Assembly: GCF_007176755.1 (NCBI RefSeq)
Contig: NZ_BJTV01000010.1
Span: 124,001 to 188,000 of the forward strand
From: Streptomyces sp. 1-11
Lineage (GTDB): Bacteria > Actinomycetota > Actinomycetes > Streptomycetales > Streptomycetaceae
DNA length: 64,000 nucleotides
Reading direction: 5' to 3'
Part shown: in pieces, positions 17,158 to 25,798 of the stretch
Position numbering within the stretch: the first letter of the stretch is position 1
Layout: every line of letters begins with the position of its first letter
Position numbers and translations under genes: made by a program
Notes under the pieces: model-generated
Told to the model about the DNA's origin: nothing
Seen by the model: only the letters and a program-made list of their open reading frames with translations
Databases searched by the model: none

Positions 17158-18129
17158 TCAGGCCCCGTGCAGGGCGGTGCGCAGGGTGGTGACGGCCATC
17201 GTGATGGCGGCCTCCGCGGCGTGGGTGCCGCGCAGCGCGTTGAGCATCACAAAGTCGTGGATGACGCCCTGGAAGCGGACGGCGGTGACCGGGACGCCGG
17301 CCTCGCGGAGCTTGTTCGCGTACGCCTCGCCCTCGTCGCGGAGCACGTCGGCCTCGCCGGTGATGACCAGGGCCGGCGGCAGACCCGCGAGCTGCTCGGT
17401 GGTGGCGCGCAGCGGGGACGCGGTGATCCGGGCGCGCTCGCTCTCGTCGGTGGTGTACTGGTCCCAGAACCACTGCATGCCGTCGCGGCGCAGGAAGTAG
17501 CCGGTGGCGAACTGGTGGTACGAGGCGGTGTCGAAGTTCGCGTCGGTGACCGGGTAGAACAGCACCTGCTGGACCAGCGGGACGTCGCCGCGCTCCTTGG
17601 CCATCAGGGTCAGCGCGGCGGTCATGTTGCCGCCGACGGAGTCACCGGCCACGGCCAGCCGTGACCCGTCGAGCCCCTTGGCCGCGCCCTCCTCCACGAC
17701 CCACCGGGCGACGGCGTAGTTCTGCTCGATGGCGACCGGGTAGCGGGCCTCGGGCGACAGGTCGTACTCGGGGAAGACGACCGCGGCGTTCGCGCCGACG
17801 GCGAGTTCGCGCACCAGGCGGTCGTGGGTGTGGGCGTTGCCGAAGACCCAGCCGGCGCCGTGGATGTAGACGATCACCGGCAGGGTGCCCCCGGCGCCCG
17901 CGGGCTTGACGATCCGGGCGCGGACGGTGCCCGTCGGACCACCCTGGACGGTGATCCACTCCTCGTCGACCGCGGGCTTGTCGATGTCGCCGGACTGCAC
18001 CTCGTCGACCGCCTTGCGGCCCTCCGCCGGCGGCAGGTCGAAGAGGTAGGGCGGGTTGGCGGTAGCCTCCGCGAAGGCGGCGGCCTCGGGCTCCAGCACC
18101 GGCTTGACCGGCTCGACGGCGTCGGACAT
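17158..18129 (-). CDS. Alpha/beta hydrolase, hormone-sensitive-lipase (HSL) family esterase
   Basis: 323 residues. The HSL oxyanion motif is written H-G-A-G-W (residues 90-94, usually H-G-G-G), and nucleophile Ser164 sits in G-D-S-V-G-G. The acid Asp is in G-E-A-D-V-L-R-D-E, and His is in G-V-I-H-D-F near the end. It is predicted to be a cytosolic carboxylesterase acting on short acyl esters; the physiological substrate is unknown. ATG 18129 follows CCAGGAGATCCAC. Its promoter at 18217-18281 belongs to the shared-motif group. It is divergent from the amidohydrolase operon. Confidence 0.92.
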   Translation of the reverse strand: MSDAVEPVKPVLEPEAAAFAEATANPPYLFDLPPAEGRKAVDEVQSGDIDKPAVDEEWITVQGGPTGTVRARIVKPAGAGGTLPVIVYIHGAGWVFGNAHTHDRLVRELAVGANAAVVFPEYDLSPEARYPVAIEQNYAVARWVVEEGAAKGLDGSRLAVAGDSVGGNMTAALTLMAKERGDVPLVQQVLFYPVTDANFDTASYHQFATGYFLRRDGMQWFWDQYTTDESERARITASPLRATTEQLAGLPPALVITGEADVLRDEGEAYANKLREAGVPVTAVRFQGVIHDFVMLNALRGTHAAEAAITMAVTTLRTALHGA

Positions 18130-18216
18130 GTGGATCTCCTGGGATGCTCATGGGATGCCGGTACTTCCGGCGGTACGGCCGGGTCACGCCGAGGGCGTGC
18201 CGGTCCGCTGATCGCC

Positions 18217-18281
18217 ACGCTAGGGCCGCCGGGCGGGCGGCGATTGCCCACGGGCGCACCGCCGCTGTTCCCCGAGCGCAC
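18217..18281 (-). promoter_or_regulatory. HSL esterase promoter with two 22-nt-spaced direct repeats
   Basis: On the minus strand GTGCGCTCGGGGAACA begins at 18281, GTGCGCCCGTGGGCAA begins at 18259 (22 bases on), and CTAG of CCTAGCGTG begins at 18223 (36 bases on). This is the clearest copy of the motif. The leader to the ATG would be about 80 bases. Confidence 0.75.
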
Positions 18282-18531
18282 TGCCGGCGCCCGGCCGCCC
18301 TCCCACCCGGCGCCGGGGGCCCGCGAGCACCGGTGCACCGTGAGGCAAGCCCCGGTGCGCGGGCGGAACACCGGGGGGTCCTGGCCCCGGAAATGGTGAG
18401 GGCGAATTCGCTCTCGGTCGACTCGGTCAGCCGGGCGTTCCCGCACCGCCGGACCGCCCCCGTCCGCCGGCGGCCGGCGACGACTCGGGTCGAAATCGCT
18501 TCCCGGAGGGGTTTTTCAGGAGATGTCAACC
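18282..18531. other. Divergent upstream region of the amidohydrolase operon
   Basis: This part of the 402-base divergent gap carries one element resembling the shared-motif group on the plus strand, GTGCACCGTGAGGCAAG at 18333-18349. The 22-nt-spaced upstream repeat is poor and the CTAG box is absent at the expected place, so it is at best half a site. I see no other regulatory structure. Confidence 0.35.
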
Positions 18532-20412
18532 ATGCCCGTCGGCGGGCTCGTTCCGCACGCCACCGACGACGCCGCGGACCTCGTGGTCCGCAACGCGAAG
18601 ATCCACACCGGGGATCCCGGCCGCCCGCACGCGCAGGCGCTCGCCGTCCGTGACGGCGCCATCACCGTCGTCGGCGACGACAAGGACGTGGCTCCCCGTG
18701 TCGGCCCCGGCACGAAGGTGGTCGACGCCCTCGGGCGACGGGTGGTCCCCGGCCTCAACGACGCCCATCTGCACGTGATCCGCGGCGGCCTCAACTACGT
18801 GCTGGAACTGCGCTGGGACGGTGTGCGCAGCCTGCGCCAGGGCCTGGCCATGCTGCGGGAACAGGCCGCCCGCACCCCGAAGGGCCAGTGGGTGCGGGTG
18901 GTCGGCGGCTGGTCGGCCGAGCAGTTCGCCGAACGCCGGCTGCCGACGGTCGCCGAGCTGAACGCCGCCGCCCCCGACACCCCCGTGTTCGTCCTGCACC
19001 TGTACCAGTCGGCCGTGCTCAACCGGGCGGCGCTCAGGGCCGCGGGCTTCACCAGGGACACGCCCGACCCCAGGGGCGGCCAGATCGTGCGGGGCCGGGA
19101 CGGGGAACCGACCGGCATGCTGCTGGCCGCGCCCAGCGCCCTCATCCTCTACTCCACCCTGGCCAAGGCGCCGGTGCTGGAGGGCGAGGACCAAAAGTCC
19201 TCCACGCGCCACTTCCTGCGCGAACTGAACAGATTCGGGCTGACCTCGGCGATCGACGCCGCCGGCGGGTTCCAGAACTTCCCCGGCAACTACGCCACCG
19301 TCATCGAACTGGCCAAGGCCGGGCAGCTCTCGATGCGCATCGCGTATCACCTGTTCCCGCAGACGGCCGGTCAGGAGCTCGACGATCTCGCCCGCTGGAT
19401 CGAGACGGCCCGCCCCGAGGACGGGGACGCGTGGCTGCGGCTGAACGGCGCCGGCGAGAACCTCACCTGGGCCGCCGCCGACTTCGAGAACTTCAGCCAG
19501 CCGCGTCCGGAACTCGCCCCGGACTACGAGGCGGAGTTCGAGAAGGCGGTGCGCCTGCTCATGGAGAACGGGTGGGGGTTCCGGCTGCACGCCACGTACG
19601 ACGAGACCATCCGCCGTGACCTGGCGGTGTTCGAGAAACTCGCCGCGGAGGGGCTCTTCCCGGCGGGCAACCGCTGGCTGTTCGACCACGCGGAGACGGT
19701 CTCCGCGGACAGCCTCGACCGTGTCGCCGCGCTGGGCGGCGCCATGTCCGTGCAGAACCGGCTGTCCTTCCAGGGCGAGGCGTTCCTGCGGCGCTACGGT
19801 CCCGGTGCCGCGGCGGACGCCCCGCCGATCCGGGCCATGCTGGACCGCGGGCTGACCGTGGCGGCCGGCACCGACGCCACCCGGGTCTCCACGTACAACC
19901 CCTGGGTCGCCCTGCACTGGCTCGTCAGCGGCCGCACCGTCGGCGATCTGGCGCTGCGGCCGCCCGCGAACCGCGTGGACCGGCAGACGGCGCTGGCGAT
20001 GTTCACGCGCGCCGGCGCCGCGCTGACCGGCGAGTCCGACGTCAAGGGCGTGCTGCGGCCGGGCTGTTACGCGGACCTCGCGGTGCTGTCCGACGACTAC
20101 TTCACCGTGCCGGAGCCGCGGATCGCGGACATCGAGTCGCTGCTGACGGTGACCGGCGGCCGGATCGTCTACGCCGCCGCGGAGTACGAGGGGCTCGACG
20201 AGGAACTGCCGCCCGTCGGTCCCGCCTGGAGCCCGGTCGCGCACTTCGGCGGCTACCAGGCCCGTCCGCCGGCGCCCCTGCCCGGCGCCCGCCAGGCGGA
20301 GGCGCTCGGCGAAGCCGTCGCCGAGTCCGAGCTGCACCGCGAGTGGCGTGTCGCGCGCGGCCTCGCGCCGGAGACGGCGAGCACGCCCTTCGACCCCTGT
20401 TTCGTGCTCTGA
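18532..20412 (+). CDS. Amidohydrolase, YtcJ-like metal-dependent hydrolase
   Basis: About 626 residues. It begins with the typical beta-sandwich (D-L-V-V-R-N-A-K-I-H-T-G) and then R-R-V-V-P-G-L-N-D-A-H-L-H, which supplies the first metal-binding histidines. H-A-T-Y-D-E-T gives a further histidine, F-D-H-A-E another, and A-A-G-T-D-A-T-R the metal Asp. The carboxyl end (R-P-G-C-Y-A-D-L-A-V-L-S-D-D-Y) completes the sandwich. Members hydrolyse amide or ester bonds of small molecules; the substrate is unknown. ATG 18532 is preferred over 18523 because CAGGAG abuts the earlier codon and stands 9 bases before this one. It heads a probable operon with the three genes that follow. Confidence 0.88.
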   Translation: MPVGGLVPHATDDAADLVVRNAKIHTGDPGRPHAQALAVRDGAITVVGDDKDVAPRVGPGTKVVDALGRRVVPGLNDAHLHVIRGGLNYVLELRWDGVRSLRQGLAMLREQAARTPKGQWVRVVGGWSAEQFAERRLPTVAELNAAAPDTPVFVLHLYQSAVLNRAALRAAGFTRDTPDPRGGQIVRGRDGEPTGMLLAAPSALILYSTLAKAPVLEGEDQKSSTRHFLRELNRFGLTSAIDAAGGFQNFPGNYATVIELAKAGQLSMRIAYHLFPQTAGQELDDLARWIETARPEDGDAWLRLNGAGENLTWAAADFENFSQPRPELAPDYEAEFEKAVRLLMENGWGFRLHATYDETIRRDLAVFEKLAAEGLFPAGNRWLFDHAETVSADSLDRVAALGGAMSVQNRLSFQGEAFLRRYGPGAAADAPPIRAMLDRGLTVAAGTDATRVSTYNPWVALHWLVSGRTVGDLALRPPANRVDRQTALAMFTRAGAALTGESDVKGVLRPGCYADLAVLSDDYFTVPEPRIADIESLLTVTGGRIVYAAAEYEGLDEELPPVGPAWSPVAHFGGYQARPPAPLPGARQAEALGEAVAESELHREWRVARGLAPETASTPFDPCFVL

Positions 20413-20544
20413 ACGCGGCCGGGGCGCGCGGCCGTTGAGCCGCGCCATCCGGACGCCACCCCCATGGCCCCGTCCGCCGGACGGTCCTTCCCACGGCACG
20501 GACAGCGGTCCGCGCCACCTTCTTACCGAGAAAGGCTCACTGTC

Positions 20545-21207
20545 ATGACCGACATCACCGAGGTCACCGCGGCTCCCAGCCCCGACCTGCTCACCCCGGA
20601 CAACTGCGCGGTGCTGTTCGTGGACCACCAGCCGCAGATGTTCTTCGGCACCGGCAGCGGCGACCGCACCGCGGTCATCAACTCCACGGTGGGCCTGGCC
20701 AAGGCGGCCAGGGCCTTCGACGTGCCGGTCGTGCTGAGCACCGTGGCCGCCGAGTCCTTCTCCGGCCCGCTCATGCCCCAGCTGGCCGACGTCTTCCCGG
20801 ACCAGAAGATCGTCGACCGCACCACGATGAACGCCTGGGAGGACCCCGCCTTCGTCGACGCGGTGAAGGCGACCGGCCGGCGGAAGCTCGTCATCGCGGG
20901 CCTGTGGACCGAGGTCTGCGTCGTCCTTCCGGCGCTCTCCGCCATCGCCCAGGGCTACGAGGTCTACGTGGTCACCGACGCGTCCGGCGGTGTCAGCCCG
21001 CAGGCGCACGAGCACGCGGTCCAGCGCATGGTGCAGGCCGGCGCGATCCCGGTGACCTGGGTGCAGGTGCTCCTCGAGCTCCAGCGCGACTGGGCCCGCG
21101 CCGAGACCTACGGGGCGGTCATGGACGTGGTGAAGGAGCACGCCGGGGCCTACGGCCTCGGTGTCGTCTACGCCCAGGCCGTCATCGGCGCCCACGCCGC
21201 CGGCTGA
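20545..21207 (+). CDS. Isochorismatase-family cysteine hydrolase
   Basis: 220 residues. The family's catalytic Asp is in L-F-V-D-H-Q near residue 26, the Lys is probably in the region V-K-A-T-G-R-R-K, and the nucleophile Cys is in A-G-L-W-T-E-V-C-V-V (about residue 122), followed by the Ala-Leu-rich helix. The active site fits YcaC-like and nicotinamidase-like hydrolases rather than true isochorismatases. It sits 132 bases behind the amidohydrolase; two hydrolases in series suggest stepwise breakdown of an amide-containing compound. ATG 20545 after GAAAGGCTCACTGTC. Confidence 0.88.
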   Translation: MTDITEVTAAPSPDLLTPDNCAVLFVDHQPQMFFGTGSGDRTAVINSTVGLAKAARAFDVPVVLSTVAAESFSGPLMPQLADVFPDQKIVDRTTMNAWEDPAFVDAVKATGRRKLVIAGLWTEVCVVLPALSAIAQGYEVYVVTDASGGVSPQAHEHAVQRMVQAGAIPVTWVQVLLELQRDWARAETYGAVMDVVKEHAGAYGLGVVYAQAVIGAHAAG

Positions 21208-21249
21208 GCCCCGCGGCGGACCGGAACGTCAGGAACGGACAGGAACACG

Positions 21250-21774
21250 ATGGACGCTGGACTGTTGGTCCTCCGGCTGGTGGTGGGCTCGCTCATCGCC
21301 GGTCACGGAGTGCAGAAGGTGAGCTTCCGGCTCGGAGGCGGCGGATTGGCGGGCGGGACCGAGGAGTTCCGCCGCGACGGCTTCCGCGGCGGCCGGCTGA
21401 CCGCGGTCGTCGCGGGGGCCAGTCAGATCGGTTCCGGTCTGTTCCTGGCGGCGGGTCTGCTCACGCCCCTGGCGGCGATGGCCGCGATGGGCGTGATGAC
21501 CGTCGCCGGCACCGTGAAGCGGCCCAAGGGGCTGTGGGTTCAGAACGACGGCTACGAGTACCCACTCGTCCTCGTCGCCGTCTCCGCCGCGCTGGCCCTC
21601 ACCGGGCCGGGGCGGTGGTCGGCGGACCGGGCGCTGGGCGTCCTGCCCTGGCCGCTGTGGCTCGCGGTCGCCGCGATCGTGATCGGGCCGGCGAGCGCGC
21701 TGCTCACCCGTGTGGTGCTGCGCCGTCCGGCCACCTCGACGGAAGGAGCGCGGTATGCGCGCACTGCTGACTGA
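21250..21774 (+). CDS. DoxX-family membrane protein
   Basis: 174 residues with four hydrophobic segments. The DoxX hallmark is at the amino end (L-L-V-L-R-L-V-V-G-S-L-I-A-G-H-G-V-Q-K), followed by G-L-F-L-A-A-G-L-L-T-P-L-A-A in segment two. DoxX proteins are inner-membrane components linked with thiosulfate oxidation or with redox protection as in the DoxX-SseA-SodA complex of mycobacteria; the role here is open. Starts 42 bases after the isochorismatase-like gene and overlaps the next gene by 20 bases, so the genes are clearly co-transcribed. Confidence 0.87.
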   Translation: MDAGLLVLRLVVGSLIAGHGVQKVSFRLGGGGLAGGTEEFRRDGFRGGRLTAVVAGASQIGSGLFLAAGLLTPLAAMAAMGVMTVAGTVKRPKGLWVQNDGYEYPLVLVAVSAALALTGPGRWSADRALGVLPWPLWLAVAAIVIGPASALLTRVVLRRPATSTEGARYARTAD

Positions 21775-22492
21775 CGCGGCCCGCACCCTGGTGCCGCGCG
21801 GCGAGGAGCGGCACGGCCCGCTGCCGCCCCTGATGCTGGCCCTGACGGTGGCCACCGGCCTGGTCGACGCCGTGAGCTATCTGGCGCTCGGGCACGTCTT
21901 CGTCGCCAACATGACCGGCAACGTGGTCTTCCTGGGGTTCGCCCTGGCCGGCGCCGACGGCCTGTCCGTGACGGCGTCCGTCGTCTCGCTGGCCTCGTTC
22001 CTGCTCGGCGCGATCGCCGGGGGCGGGCTCGGCACGCGGTTCGCCCAGCACCGCGGGCACCTGCTGCGCGCGGCGACGGCCGTGCAGACGCTGCTGGTCA
22101 CGGTCGCCGTGGTGGCCGCCGCCCTGTCCGACGGGCGCGTCACCACCGATGTCAGGTACACCCTGATCGTGTTCCTGGGGATCGCGATGGGCCTGCAGAA
22201 CGCGGTCGCCCGGCGTCTGGGCGTCCCGGACCTCACCACCACCGTGCTGACCCTGACCCTGACGGGCCTGGCCGCGGACTCCCCGGCCGCCGGGGGCGAG
22301 GCGCCGCGGCCCGGCCGCCGGATCCTGTCCGTGCTCGCCATGTTCCTCGGCGCCCTGGCCGGAGGCCTGCTGGTGCTGCACGGGCACCTCGTCCTCACCC
22401 TGGCGCTGACGCTGGTCCTGCTCGCGGCCACCTCCGTGATCACCCATCGCCTGTCGTCCGCCGCCGCCACCTGGATCCGGCCCCGCCCTTGA
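21755..22492 (+). CDS. DUF1275 (YoaK) family membrane protein
   Basis: 245 residues with six hydrophobic segments. Family landmarks are G-L-V-D-A-V-S-Y-L-A-L-G-H-V-F-V-A-N-M-T-G-N near the amino end and F-L-G-I-A-M-G-L-Q-N-A in the middle. The family is widespread and of unknown transport or signalling role. ATG 21755 is preceded by GAAGGAGCGGT and lies inside the end of the doxX-like gene, which implies translational coupling. Confidence 0.88.
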   Translation: MRALLTDAARTLVPRGEERHGPLPPLMLALTVATGLVDAVSYLALGHVFVANMTGNVVFLGFALAGADGLSVTASVVSLASFLLGAIAGGGLGTRFAQHRGHLLRAATAVQTLLVTVAVVAAALSDGRVTTDVRYTLIVFLGIAMGLQNAVARRLGVPDLTTTVLTLTLTGLAADSPAAGGEAPRPGRRILSVLAMFLGALAGGLLVLHGHLVLTLALTLVLLAATSVITHRLSSAAATWIRPRP

Positions 22493-22544
22493 CACCGCGA
22501 CCCGCCGCCGACCACGGTCGAGTCCGCAGGGCCGGCACGCCGGC

Positions 22545-23366
22545 TCACTTGACGGCTCCGCTCGTGGCGCCGGCGGCGACGTGGCGCTGGGCGACCACGA
22601 GCAGCACGGCCGCCGGCACGGATGCCAGGACGGCGGTGGCCATGATGGCGTTCCAGTGGTTCGTGTGGGCGCCGATGTACTGGTAGAGGCCCAGGGTGAT
22701 CGGGCGCACCTGCTCCGTGGTGGTCAGCGTGAGCGCGAAGAGGAGGTCGCTCCACGCGAAGAGGAAGGTGAAGAGGGCGGCGGTGATCAGTGAGTTGGTG
22801 CTCAGCGGCAGCACCACGCGGCGGAAGACGCGCAGTTCGCCGGCGCCGTCCACGCGCGCCGCCTCGATGATCTCCCGGGGGATGCCGCGCATGGAGGAAC
22901 GCAGGAGGATGACGGCGAAGGGAACCCCGGCGGTGGAGTCGGCGAGGACCAGGCCGAGGTGGGAGTTCAGCAGTCCCAGGTCGTTGTAGGCGCCGTAGAG
23001 CGCGTCGGCCACGACGATGCCCGGCACCATCTGGCTGAGCAGGACGCCGAAGAGCACGAGGTCGGTTGCCCGGCCGGGGAACCGGGCGAGCACGTAGGCC
23101 GCCGGCGCGGCGAGCGCGAGACTGAGCACGACGCTGCCCAGGGCCACGAGGAGGCTGGTGACGAGGTTGCCTCCCTGGTCCCGCAGCGCCGTGGCGTAGC
23201 CGCCGAAGTCAGGATGGCGGGGGACCCACCCGGTCGGGAGGGTGCCGCCCGCCGGCTGGAGGGAGGCGTTCACCGTCCAGTAGACGGGGAACAGCATCAG
23301 CGCGAGCACGAGGACCGCGACGGCCGTGGACAGCCGGCCGCGGCGGGGCGCCTTCTTCACGACCAC
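22545..23366 (-). CDS. Carbohydrate ABC permease, MalG type
   Basis: 273 residues with six membrane segments. The cytoplasmic EAA loop that docks to the ATPase reads E-A-A-R-V-D-G-A-G-E-L-R-V-F-R-R-V-V-L-P. The carboxyl end V-A-A-G-A-T-S-G-A-V-K matches the G-x-x-x-G-A-V-K end of CUT1 permeases. GTG 23366 lies 3 bases after the stop of the other permease. No ATPase gene is present; CUT1 importers of Streptomyces commonly share the housekeeping ATPase MsiK. Confidence 0.92.
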   Translation of the reverse strand: MVVKKAPRRGRLSTAVAVLVLALMLFPVYWTVNASLQPAGGTLPTGWVPRHPDFGGYATALRDQGGNLVTSLLVALGSVVLSLALAAPAAYVLARFPGRATDLVLFGVLLSQMVPGIVVADALYGAYNDLGLLNSHLGLVLADSTAGVPFAVILLRSSMRGIPREIIEAARVDGAGELRVFRRVVLPLSTNSLITAALFTFLFAWSDLLFALTLTTTEQVRPITLGLYQYIGAHTNHWNAIMATAVLASVPAAVLLVVAQRHVAAGATSGAVK

Positions 23367-23369
23367 CGC

Positions 23370-24305
23370 CTACCGGCCCTCGCGGGCGCGCCGGCCGGCG
23401 CGCAGGTGGACGACGGCGAGGCCGAGCGAGACGACGATGAGCACGTTGCTCAGCGCGGCTCCGCGCCCGAACTCGAACTGCTGGAAGGACAGCCGGTAGG
23501 CCACGGTGGCGAGGGTCTGCGTGGCGTCGGCCGGTCCTCCGCCCGTCACCACGAGGATGATGTCGAGCGTCTTGAGCGTGTACATCACGCCCAGCAGGAG
23601 CACGACGCCGGCCGCGGGGCGCAGCAGCGGCCAGGTGATGTGGCGGAACGAGGCCACCGGGCCGGCGCCGTCCAGCTTCGCCGCCTCGTACAGGTGCGCC
23701 GGTATGTCCTGCAGAGCGCCGTACAGGATCGTGGTGTTGAACGGGATGCCCACCCAGATGTTGATGAGGACCACCGAGACGAGCGCCTGGGTCGTGCCGG
23801 TGAGCCAGGGGATGCCGGACGTCAGGCCGAGGTGGCGCAGCGTCCCGTTGACGACTCCCGTGTCCGTGTCCAGCATCCACCTCCATGTCGTTCCGGAGAC
23901 GACCAGGGGCAGCAGCCACGGCAGGAGCAGCAGTGCCCGCAGCACGCCGCCGAGCGGGAAACGGCGCCGGAAGAACAGGGCGAGGGCCAGGCCCGGCACG
24001 AACTGCCCGGCGACGGAGCCGGCGGTGAACAGGAGGGTCGTCAGCAGGGCCTTGGTGAACGGTTCGGAGGACAGCACCTGCGTGTAGTTCTCCAGCCCCA
24101 CGAACGGCGCCGCGCCGGTGAAGAACGTCGTGGTGGTGTACTGCCGGAAGCTCATCGCGGTGTTCTCGACGACCGGGTAGCCGAAGAACAGCAGCAGGTA
24201 CGCCACGGCGGGCCCGAGGAACATCCACCGGGCGGCCGGTGCCCCGAGTCGTGCCCGGGCCGGGCCCCGGTCGCCGTCAGGGGCTGGTGGCCGTCCGCTG
24301 CGCAC
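23370..24305 (-). CDS. Carbohydrate ABC permease, MalF type
   Basis: 311 residues, six to seven membrane segments, with the EAA loop E-A-A-K-L-D-G-A-G-P-V-A-S-F-R-H-I-T-W-P. The amino end up to about residue 27 is Pro/Arg/Ala-rich and cytoplasmic. GTG 24305 overlaps the end of the binding-protein gene by 29 bases, so translation is coupled. It pairs with the downstream MalG-type permease. Confidence 0.92.
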   Translation of the reverse strand: MRSGRPPAPDGDRGPARARLGAPAARWMFLGPAVAYLLLFFGYPVVENTAMSFRQYTTTTFFTGAAPFVGLENYTQVLSSEPFTKALLTTLLFTAGSVAGQFVPGLALALFFRRRFPLGGVLRALLLLPWLLPLVVSGTTWRWMLDTDTGVVNGTLRHLGLTSGIPWLTGTTQALVSVVLINIWVGIPFNTTILYGALQDIPAHLYEAAKLDGAGPVASFRHITWPLLRPAAGVVLLLGVMYTLKTLDIILVVTGGGPADATQTLATVAYRLSFQQFEFGRGAALSNVLIVVSLGLAVVHLRAGRRAREGR

Positions 24306-25521
24306 GCTCGAGCGCCTCCTCTGGTGTCTGTTCGCCCGTCAGCGCGGACTGGATCGCGGTGTAGACGGCGGCCGCGGCCTTGGGCCAGTCGACGCCCAGC
24401 TCGCCCGTGCGTGCCCGGGCGCCCTCGACGCTCTTCGCGAAGACGGCCATCGACGGGACCCGCCGGGCGTACCGGGATGCCACCGGCAGGCGGGAGGGCA
24501 CCGTGAAGTTCTGCTCTGCGAGGGCGAGCGTGTGCGCGGGGTCGTTCAGGCAGGCGAGGACCCGGGCGGCCTTCTCCTGCCGCGCCGTCGACGCGCTCCG
24601 CGGGACGGTCCACACCTCGCCGCCGAGCGGTGTGACGAGGGACTGCCCCGCCCGGCGGACCGGGAGGGGGGCCACTCCCCAGTGCAGGTTCTCGTCCTTG
24701 TTCAGGGCGGAGATCCGCCAGGGGCCGTTGATCATCATGGCCGCCCGGCCGGCGGCGAACTGGTCGTGGACGTCGGCCTGGTTCCAGTTCAGGACCGACT
24801 TCGACATGGACCCGCTTCGGAGCAGGTCGGCCCACAGCCGGAGTGCCTGTGCGGCCTGCGGGCTGTCCAGGTGCTTCTCGTCGCCGCCGTTGGACCACAG
24901 GAAGGGCAGGAACTGCCAGGTGCCCTCGAAGGTGGCGTTCGCGTCGAGCGCCAGGCCGTAGCGCCCCGGGCGGGTCAGCCGGGCCGCCGCCGACTCCAGC
25001 TCGTCCCAGGTCCGGGGCACGGCGACACCGGCCTCGGACAGCATGTCCTTGTTGTAGAACAGGGCGGTGGTGGCGACGGTGGGCGCGAGTCCGTACAGCT
25101 TCCCGTCGTAGGTGCCCGCCGAGAGGATGCCCTCGGTGAAGCCGGTGGAGTCGACGCCGAACCGGTCCAGGGGGGTCAGCGCGCCGGTCCGGGCGATCTG
25201 CTGCAAGTCGGGGTTGTCCAGCATCAGCAGGTCGGGCAGGGTCCGCGACGAGGCCCGCTGGAGCACCTTGGGTATCAGCGACGGCCCCGGAACGCTCGTG
25301 TGCTCGACGGTCACGCCGGCGGCCCGGCCGCACTCGTCGAGCCGCTCGGTCCACTGGGCGTGTTCCGTGGCGTCCGTGTAGTAGTCGAGCGCGGTGATGG
25401 AGGTGACCTCGCCGGTGCCGGATCCGTTGCCGCCACCGCAACCGGTGGCGGCCATGAGCAGCGCGAGGGATCCGAGGAGTGCCGTGATCCGCCGCACCGC
25501 CGGCCTGGCCGGTGGGGACAT
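24277..25521 (-). CDS. Sugar ABC transporter substrate-binding lipoprotein
   Basis: 414 residues. The signal peptide ends in a lipobox (A-A-T-G-C-G-G near residue 28), so the mature protein is anchored by lipidated Cys outside the membrane. The rest is the family-1 extracellular solute-binding fold: an early D-Y-Y-T-D-A-T-E segment, G-L-A-P-T-V-A-T-T-A-L-F-Y-N-K-D in the hinge region, and I-N-G-P-W-R-I-S near the middle. ATG 25521 is preferred over 25545 because GGGAAAGG stands 8 bases before it. It is the first gene of a three-gene CUT1 operon. The sugar is not predictable from sequence alone. Confidence 0.92.
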   Translation of the reverse strand: MSPPARPAVRRITALLGSLALLMAATGCGGGNGSGTGEVTSITALDYYTDATEHAQWTERLDECGRAAGVTVEHTSVPGPSLIPKVLQRASSRTLPDLLMLDNPDLQQIARTGALTPLDRFGVDSTGFTEGILSAGTYDGKLYGLAPTVATTALFYNKDMLSEAGVAVPRTWDELESAAARLTRPGRYGLALDANATFEGTWQFLPFLWSNGGDEKHLDSPQAAQALRLWADLLRSGSMSKSVLNWNQADVHDQFAAGRAAMMINGPWRISALNKDENLHWGVAPLPVRRAGQSLVTPLGGEVWTVPRSASTARQEKAARVLACLNDPAHTLALAEQNFTVPSRLPVASRYARRVPSMAVFAKSVEGARARTGELGVDWPKAAAAVYTAIQSALTGEQTPEEALERAQRTATSP

Positions 25522-25708
25522 GGTGGTGCCTTTCCCGAGTGACATCAGTGGCCGGAGGTCGGTCTCGGGAGTACCGGCGAAGTCCGTGGGGGCCGTCCCG
25601 TAGCGACGTGATCAGCCTAAACATACGGGGAAGGCCCCGGACGACCGGGTCGGCGGACGGGAGCCGCCGGTACCGTTCCCCGCCGGTGAAGGCCCGGCAT
25701 CGGTCCGG

Positions 25709-25798
25709 GGAGTACGGGCGTGCTCACCGCGGAGTACGGGCGTGCTCAGCGGGAACGGGCGGCCGTGCTCACCGGCGACGGGCGGGCGCGCTCACGGG
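25709..25798. repeat. Four imperfect tandem repeats of 22-24 bp
   Basis: Units begin at 25709, 25731, 25753 and 25777. The first two read GGAGTACGGGCGTGCTCA and differ in only three bases over 22; the third and fourth are more degenerate. Every unit contains CTCA, which on the minus strand is TGAG, and the last unit includes the real stop codon of the hydrolase gene. They lie between the hydrolase and the sugar-binding-protein gene. Confidence 0.8.

Noticed and set aside
18333..18349. A fifth member of the shared-motif promoter group before the amidohydrolase
   Set aside because: Only the proximal element matches; the 22-nt-spaced repeat is weak and the CTAG box is missing.
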